A stretch of DNA of 64,000 nt, taken from contig OU452222.1 in the NCBI GenBank assembly GCA_911728455.2, forward strand, positions 13,867,201-13,931,200. The letters are read 5' to 3'. How positions within the stretch are numbered: the first letter of the stretch is position 1; each line of letters opens with the position of its first letter. The translations under genes were made by a program, and so were the position numbers. The notes beneath the pieces are model-generated. The model was not told the DNA's origin. It made no database searches and saw nothing but the letters and a program-made list of their open reading frames with translations. Source of the stretch: Marthasterias glacialis (taxonomy: Eukaryota; Echinodermata; Asteroidea; Forcipulatida; Asteriidae). Positions 56,801 through 64,000 of this stretch are shown here, one piece after another.

Positions 56801-59800
56801 GTGGATGCGGGCGGCTCTTCGGAGACGTGTCCAACAAACTAGAGGTCCCAACTCGCGTTATTTCGGGAGCTAGCGAGCTTTTCCGGCCATCTTGATGACG
56901 TCAGAGTTGACCTAAATATTGCTATTTGCCCAAATATTGCGAATTGACCCCTTCCCCACACACAAACCCTCTTCAGTGATATCTACTCTATCATTTTCTA
57001 TCATAAAATCGCATACAAATTTTTTGACCAAAATGGCGGGTGCTCACAGGGAGCTCCCTGTGAGAAATTTGTAATTTTTGACCCCTTTTGAAAAGTGCTT
57101 TTCATGGAATCAGTGGATGCGGGCGGCTCTTCGGAGACGTGTCCAACAAACTAGAGGTCCCAACTCGCGTTATTTCGGGAGCTAGCGAGCTTTTCCGGCC
57201 ATCTTGATGACGTCAGAGTTGACCTAAATATTGCTATTTGCCCAAATATTGCGAATTGACCCCTTCCCCACACACAAACCCTCTTCAGTGATATCTACTC
57301 TATCATTTTCTATCATAAAATCGCATAAAATTTTTTTGACCAAAATGGCGGGTGCTCACAGGGAGCTCCCTGTGAGAAATTTGTAATTTTTGACCCCTTT
57401 TGAAAAGTGGTTTTCATGGAATCAGTGGATGCGGGCGGCTCTTCGGAGACGTGTCCAACAAACTAGAGGTCCCAACTCGCGTTATTTCGGGAGCTAGCGA
57501 GCTTTTCCGGCCATCTTGATGACGTCAGAGTTGACCTAAATATTGCTATTTGCCCAAATATTGCGAATTGACCCCTTCCCCACACACAAACCCTCTTCAG
57601 TGATATCTACTCTATCATTTTCTATCATAAAATCGCATAAAATTCTTTTGACCAAAATGGCGGGTGCTCACAGGGAGCTCCCTGTGAGAAATTTGTAATT
57701 TTTGACCCCTTTTGAAAAGTGCTTTTCATGGAATCAGTGGATGCGGGCGGCTCTTCCGAGACGTGTCCAACAAACTAGAGGTCCCAACTCGCGTTATTTC
57801 GGGAGCTAGCGAGCTTTTCCGGCCATCTTGATGACGTCAGAGTTGACCTAAATATTGCTATTTGCCCAAATATTGCGAATTGACCCCTTCCCCACACACA
57901 AACTCTCTTCAGTGATATCTACTCTATCATTTTCTATCATAAAATCGCATAAAAATTTTTTGACCAAAATGGCGGGTGCTCACAGAGAGCTCCCTGTGAG
58001 AAATTTGTAATTTTTGACCCCTTTTGAAAAGTGCTTTTCATGGAATCAGTGGATGAGGGCGGCTCTTCGGAGACGTGTCCAACAAACTAGAGGTCCCAAT
58101 TCGCGTTATTTCGGGAGCTAGCGAGCTTTTCCGGCCATCTTGATGACGTCAGAGTTGACCTAAATATTGCTATTTGCCCAAATATTGCGAATTGACCCCT
58201 TCCCACACACAAACCCTCTTCAGTGATATCTACTCTATCATTTTCTATCATAAAATCGCATAAAAATTTTTTGACCAAAATGGCGGGTGCTCACAGGGAG
58301 CTCCCTGTGAGAAATTTGTAATTTTTGACCCCTTTTGAAAAGTGCTTTTCATGGAATCAGTGGATGCGGGCGGCTCTTCGGAGACGTGTCCAACAAACTA
58401 GAGGTCCCAACTCGCGTTATTTCGGGAGCTAGCGAGCTTTTCCGGCCATCTTGATGACGTCAGAGTTGACCTAAATATTGCTATTTGCCCAAATATTGCG
58501 AATTGACCCCTTCCCCACACACAAACCCTCTTCAGTGATATCTACTCTATCATTTTCTATCATAAAATCGCATACAAATTTTTTGACCAAAATGGCGGGT
58601 GCTCACAGGGAGCTCCCTGTGAGAAATTTGTAATTTTTGACCCCTTTTGAAAAGTGCTTTTCATGGAATCAGTGGATGCGGGCGGCTCTTCGGAGACGTG
58701 TCCAACAAACTAGAGGTCCCAATTCGCGTTATTTCGGGAGCTAGCGAGCTTTTCCGGCCATCTTGATGACGTCAGAGTTGACCTAAATATTGCTATTTGC
58801 CCAAATATTGCGAATTGACCCCTTCCCCACACACAAACCCTCTTCAGTGATATCTACTCTATCATTTTCTATCATAAAATCGCATAAAAATTTTTTGACC
58901 AAAATGGCGGGTGCTCACAGGGAGCTCCCTGTGAGAAATTTGTAATTTTTGACCCCTTTTGAAAAGTGCTTTTCATGGAATCAGTGGATGCGGGTGGCTC
59001 TTCGGAGACGTGTCCAACAAACTAGAGGTCCCAACTCGCGTTATTTCGGGAGCTAGCGAGCTTTTCCGGCCATCTTGATGACGTCAGAGTTGACCTAAAT
59101 ATTGCTATTTGCCCAAATATTGCGAATTGACCCCTTCCCCACACACAAACCCTCTTCAGTGATATCTACTCTATCATTTTCTATCATAAAATCGCATAAA
59201 ATTCTTTTGACCAAAATGGCGGGTGCTCACAGGGAGCTCCCTGTGAGAAATTTGTAATTTTTGACCCCTTTTGAAAAGTGCTTTTCATGGAATCAGTGGA
59301 TGCGGGCGGCTCTTCGGAGACGTGTCCAACAAACTAGAGGTCCCAACTCGCGTTATTTCGGGAGCTAGCGAGCTTTTCCGGCCATCTTGATGACGTCAGA
59401 GTTGACCTAAATATTGCTATTTGCCCAAATATTGCGAATTGACCCCTTCCCCACACACAAACCCTCTTCAGTGATATCTACTCTATCATTTTCTATCATA
59501 AAATCGCATACAAATTTTTTGACCAAAATGGCGGGTGCTCACAGGGAGCTCCCTGTGAGAAATTTGTAATTTTTGACCCCTTTTGAAAAGTGCTTTTCAT
59601 GGAATCAGTGGATGCGGGCGGCTCTTCGGAGACGTGTCCAACAAACTAGAGGTCCCAACTCGCGTTATTTCGGGAGCTAGCGAGCTTTTCCGGCCATCTT
59701 GATGACGTCAGAGTTGACCTAAATATTGCTATTTGCCCAAATATTGCGAATTGACCCCTTCCCCACACACAAACCCTCTTCAGTGATATCTACTCTATCA

Positions 59801-62800
59801 TTTTCTATCATAAAATCGCATAAAATTTTTTTGACCAAAATGGCGGGTGCTCACAGGGAGCTCCCTGTGAGAAATTTGTAATTTTTGACCCCTTTTGAAA
59901 AGTGCTTTTCATGGAATCAGTGGATGCGGGCGGCTCTTCGGAGACGTGTCCAATAAACTAGAGGTCCCAACTCGCGTTATTTTGGGAGCTAGCGAGCTTT
60001 TCCGGCCATCTTGATGACGTCAGAGTTGACCTAAATATTGCTATTTGCCCAAATATTGCGAATTGACCCCTTCCCCACACACAAACCCTCTTCAGTGATA
60101 TCTACTCTATCATTTTCTATCATAAAATCGCATAAAAATTTTTTGACCAAAATGGCGGGTGCTCACAGGGAGCTCCCTGTGAGAAATTTGTAATTTTTGA
60201 CCCCTTTTGAAAAGTGCTTTTCATGGAATCAGTGGATGCGGGCGGCTCTTCGGAGACGTGTCCAACAAACTAGAGGTCCCAACTCGCGTTATTTCGGGAG
60301 CTAGCGAGCTTTTCCGGCCATCTTGATGACGTCAGAGTTGACCTAAATATTGCTATTTGCCCAAATATTGCGAATTGACCCCTTCCCCACACACAAACCC
60401 TCTTCAGTGATATCTACTCTATCATTTTCTATCATAAAATCGCATAAAATTCTTTTGACCAAAATGGCGGGTGCTCACAGGGAGCTCCCTGTGAGAAATT
60501 TGTAATTTTTGACCCCTTTTGAAAAGTGCTTTTCATGGAATCAGTGGATGCGGGCGGCTCTTCCGAGACGTGTCCAACAAACTAGAGGTCCCAACTCGCG
60601 TTATTTCGGGAGCTAGCGAGCTTTTCCGGCCATCTTGATGACGTCAGAGTTGACCTAAATATTGCTATTTGCCCAAATATTGCGAATTGACCCCTTCCCC
60701 ACACACAAACTCTCTTCAGTGATATCTACTCTATCATTTTCTATCATAAAATCGCATAAAAATTTTTTGACCAAAATGGCGGGTGCTCACAGGGAGCTCC
60801 CTGTGAGAAATTTGTAATTTTTGACCCCTTTTGAAAAGTGCTTTTCATGGAATCAGTGGATGCGGGCGGCTCTTCGGAGACGTGTCCAACAAACTAGAGG
60901 TCCCAACTCGCGTTATTTCGGGAGCTAGCGAGCTTTTCCGGCCATCTTGATGACGTCAGAGTTGACCTAAATATTGCTATTTGCCCAAATATTGCGAATT
61001 GACCCCTTCCCCACACACAAACCCTCTTCAGTGATATCTACTCTATCATTTTCTATCATAAAATCGCATAAAAATTTTTTGACCAAAATGGCGGGTGCTC
61101 ACAGGGAGCTCCCTGTGAGAAATTTGTAATTTTTGACCCCTTTTGAAAAGTGCTTTTCATGGAATCAGTGGATGCGGGCGGCTCTTCGGAGACGTGTCCA
61201 ACAAACTAGAGGTCCCAACTCGCGTTATTTCGGGAGCTAGCGAGCTTTTCCGGCCATCTTGATGACGTCAGAGTTGACCTAAATATTGCTATTTGCCCAA
61301 ATATTGCGAATTGACCCCTTCCCCACACACAAACCCTCTTCAGTGATATCTACTCTATCATTTTCTATCATAAAATCGCATAAAAATTTTTTGACCAAAA
61401 TGGCGGGTGCTCACAGGGAGCTCCCTGTGAGAAATTTGTAATTTTTGACCCCTTTTGAAAAGTGCTTTTCATGGAATCAGTGGATGCGGGTGGCTCTTCG
61501 GAGACGTGTCCAATAAACTAGAGGTCCCAACTCGCGTTATTTTGGGAGCTAGCGAGCTTTTCCGGCCATCTTGATGACGTCAGAGTTGACCTAAATATTG
61601 CTATTTGCCCAAATATTGCGAATTGACCCCTTCCCCACACACAAACCCTCTTCAGTGATATCTACTCTATCATTTTCTATCATAAAATCGCATAAAAATT
61701 TTTTGACCAAAATGGCGGGTGCTCACAGGGAGCTCCCTGTGAGGAATTTGTAATTTTTGACCCCTTTTGAAAAGTGCTTTTCATGGAATCAGTGGATGCG
61801 GGCGGCTCTTCCGAGACGTGTCCAACAAACTAGAGGTCCCAACTCGCGTTATTTCGGGAGCTAGCGAGCTTTTCCGGCCATCTTGATGACGTCAGAGTTG
61901 ACCTAAATATTGCTATTTGCCCAAATATTGCGAATTGACCCCTTCCCCACACACAAACCCTCTTCAGTGATATCTACTCTATCATTTTCTATCATAAAAT
62001 CGCATAAAAATTTTTTGACCAAAATGGCGGGTGCTCTCAGGGAGCTCCCTGTGAGAAATTTGTAATTTTTGACCCCTTTTGAAAAGTGCTTTTCATGGAA
62101 TCAGTGGATGCGGGCGGCTCTTCGGAGACGTGTCCAACAAACTAGAGGTCCCAACTCGCGTTATTTCGGGAGCTAGCGAGCTTTTCCGGCCATCTTGATG
62201 ACGTCAGAGTTGACCTAAATATTGCTATTTGCCCAAATATTGCGAATTGACCCCTTCCCCACACACAAACCCTCTTCAGTGATATCTACTCTATCATTTT
62301 CTATCATAAAATCGCATAAAAATTTTTTGACCAAAATGGCGGGTGCTCACAGGGAGCTCCCTGTGAGAAATTTGTAATTTTTGACCCCTTTTGAAAAGTG
62401 CTTTTCATGGAATCAGTGGATGCGGGCGGCTCTTCGGAGACGTGTCCAACAAACTAGAGGTCCCAACTCGCGTTATTTCGGGAGCTAGCGAGCTTTTCCG
62501 GCCGTCTTGATGACGTCAGAGTTGACCTAAATATTGCTATTTGCCCAAATATTGCGAATTGACCCCTTCCCCACACACAAACCCTCTTCAGTGATATCTA
62601 CTCTATCATTTTCTATCATAAAATCGCATAAAATTTTTTTGACCAAAATGGCGGGTGCTCACAGGGAGCTCCCTGTGAGAAATTTGTAATTTTTGACCCC
62701 TTTTGAAAAGTGCTTTTCATGGAATCAGTGGATGCGGGCGGCTCTTCGGAGACGTGTCCAACAAACTAGAGGTCCCAACTCGCGTTATTTCGGGAGCTAG

Positions 62801-64000
62801 CGAGCTTTTCCGGCCATCTTGATGACGTCAGAGTTGACCTAAATATTGCTATTTGCCCAAATATTGCGAATTGACCCCTTCCCCACACACAAACCCTCTT
62901 CAGTGATATCTACTCTATCATTTTCTATCATAAAATCGCATAAAAATTTTTTGACCAAAATGGCGGGTGCTCTCAGGGAGCTCCCTGTGAGAAATTTGTA
63001 ATTTTTGACCCCTTTTGAAAAGTGCTTTTCATGGAATCAGTGGATGCGGGCGGCTCTTCGGAGACGTGTCCAACAAACTAGAGGTCCCAACTCGCGTTAT
63101 TTCGGGAGCTAGCGAGCTTTTCCGGCCATCTTGATGACGTCAGAGTTGACCTAAATATTGCTATTTGCCCAAATATTGCGAATTGACCCCTTCCCCACAC
63201 ACAAACCCTCTTCAGTGATATCTACTCTATCATTTTCTATCATAAAATCGCATAAAAAATTTTTGACCAAAATGGCGGGTGCTCACAGGAACTCCCTGTG
63301 AGAAATTTGTAATTTTTGACCCCTTTTGAAAAGTGCTTTTCATGGAATCAGTGGATGCGGGCGGCTCTTCGGAGACGTGTCCAACAAACTAGAGGTCCCA
63401 ACTCGCGTTATTTCGGGAGCTAGCGAGCTTTTCCGGCGATCTTGATGACGTCAGAGTTGACCTAAATAGTGCTATTTGCCCAAATATTGCGAATTGACCC
63501 CTTCCCCACACACAAACCCTCTTCAGTGATATCTACTCTATCATTTTCTATCATAAAATCGCATAAAAATTTTTTGACCAAAATGGCGGGTGCTCACAGG
63601 GAGCTCCCTGTGAGAAATTTGTAATTTTTGACCCCTTTTGAAAAGTGCTTTTCATGGAATCAGTGGATGCGGGCGGCTCTTCGGAGACGTGTCCAACAAA
63701 CTAGAGGTCCCAACTCGCGTTATTTCGGGAGCTAGCGAGCTTTTCCGGCCATCTTGATGACGTCAGAGTTGACCTAAATATTGCTATTTGCCCAAATATT
63801 GCGAATTGACCCCTTCCCCACACACAAACCCTCTTCAGTGATATCTACTCTATCATTTTCTATCATAAAATCGCATAAAAAATTTTTGACCAAAATGGCG
63901 GGTGCTCACAGGGAGCTCCCTGTGAGAAATTTGTAATTTTTGACCCCTTTTGAAAAGTGCTTTTCATGGAATCAGTGGATGCGGGCGGCTCTTCGGAGAC

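Larger units (their letters stand above)
41519..64000 (+). repeat. satellite array, about 312-bp unit, about 72 copies, continues past the window
   Basis: The marker gcgaattgacccc recurs at 41685, 41997, 42298, 42611 and 42923, giving a period of 311-313 except where an indel occurs, through to the last base. 22.5 kb therefore holds about 72 units at roughly 97-99% identity by eye. Each unit has gcggctcttcggagacgtgt, a tcgggagctagcgagctttt stretch, ccatcttgatgacgtcagag, two aaatattgc words, an AT-rich part (tatcataaaatcgcataaa) and aaaatggcgggtg followed by a 22-bp palindrome. No coding frame is conserved. Some units are shortened (for example near 42104, 43132 and 55190). Confidence 0.97.

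Noticed and set aside
41519..64000. CRISPR array or rDNA array
   Set aside because: No short-repeat/unique-spacer layout; units are contiguous 312-bp copies, and nothing resembles rRNA.
1..64000. tRNA genes, bacterial operons, riboswitches
   Set aside because: None seen by eye; the window is clearly spliced animal DNA. A tRNA scan would settle the first point.

Overview
This window is animal (metazoan) nuclear DNA. It has intron-split genes with GT/AG junctions, class-1-phase extracellular domain exons (EGF, SRCR, SEA), many short foldback/MITE-like elements and a long satellite array. The domain mix (transmembrane SEA mucin, PAN-EGF-SRCR secreted protein) and the compact introns of a few hundred bases to 2.5 kb suit a marine invertebrate deuterostome such as an echinoderm, hemichordate or amphioxus. 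That placement is an inference; I cannot name the species.

Layout. (1) 273-10673, + strand: the 3' part of a membrane-anchored mucin gene. A 6.6 kb Thr/Ser/Glu-rich repeat exon is followed by exons for a SEA domain with an intact G-S autocleavage motif, an EGF-like cysteine module, one transmembrane helix and a cytoplasmic tail, ending at a TAA and an AATAAA signal. Its 5' exons lie outside the window. (2) 10.85-14.8 kb: intergenic, with several inverted-repeat elements. (3) 14795-23056, - strand: a complete seven-exon gene for a 450-residue secreted protein with a signal peptide, a PAN/Apple-like module, three EGF modules and two six-cysteine SRCR domains. Its introns hold MITEs, a 67-bp minisatellite and retroelement-like ends. 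(4) 23.1-41.3 kb: repeat-rich DNA with no convincing intact gene. It contains two diverged copies of one composite block (26.3-29.0 and 32.5-38.6 kb), a 130-bp triplicate, foldback elements, and a family of six exon-like units (30.8-40.5 kb) that keep splice-site sequences and partly open frames. (5) about 41.52-64.0 kb: a highly homogeneous tandem satellite of about 312 bp, roughly 72 copies, running off the right edge. Each unit carries a 22-bp perfect palindrome, a perfect TGACGTCA (CRE-type) site and two YY1-like motifs. Linked variants show multi-unit (4, 6, 9, 10 unit) duplications.

The two genes converge, tail to tail, across about 4 kb. Both encode extracellular/mucosal-type proteins (a surface mucin and a scavenger-receptor-type secreted protein), but nothing in the sequence shows they work together. 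The best candidates for something undescribed are the CRE/palindrome satellite and the exon-like tandem family.
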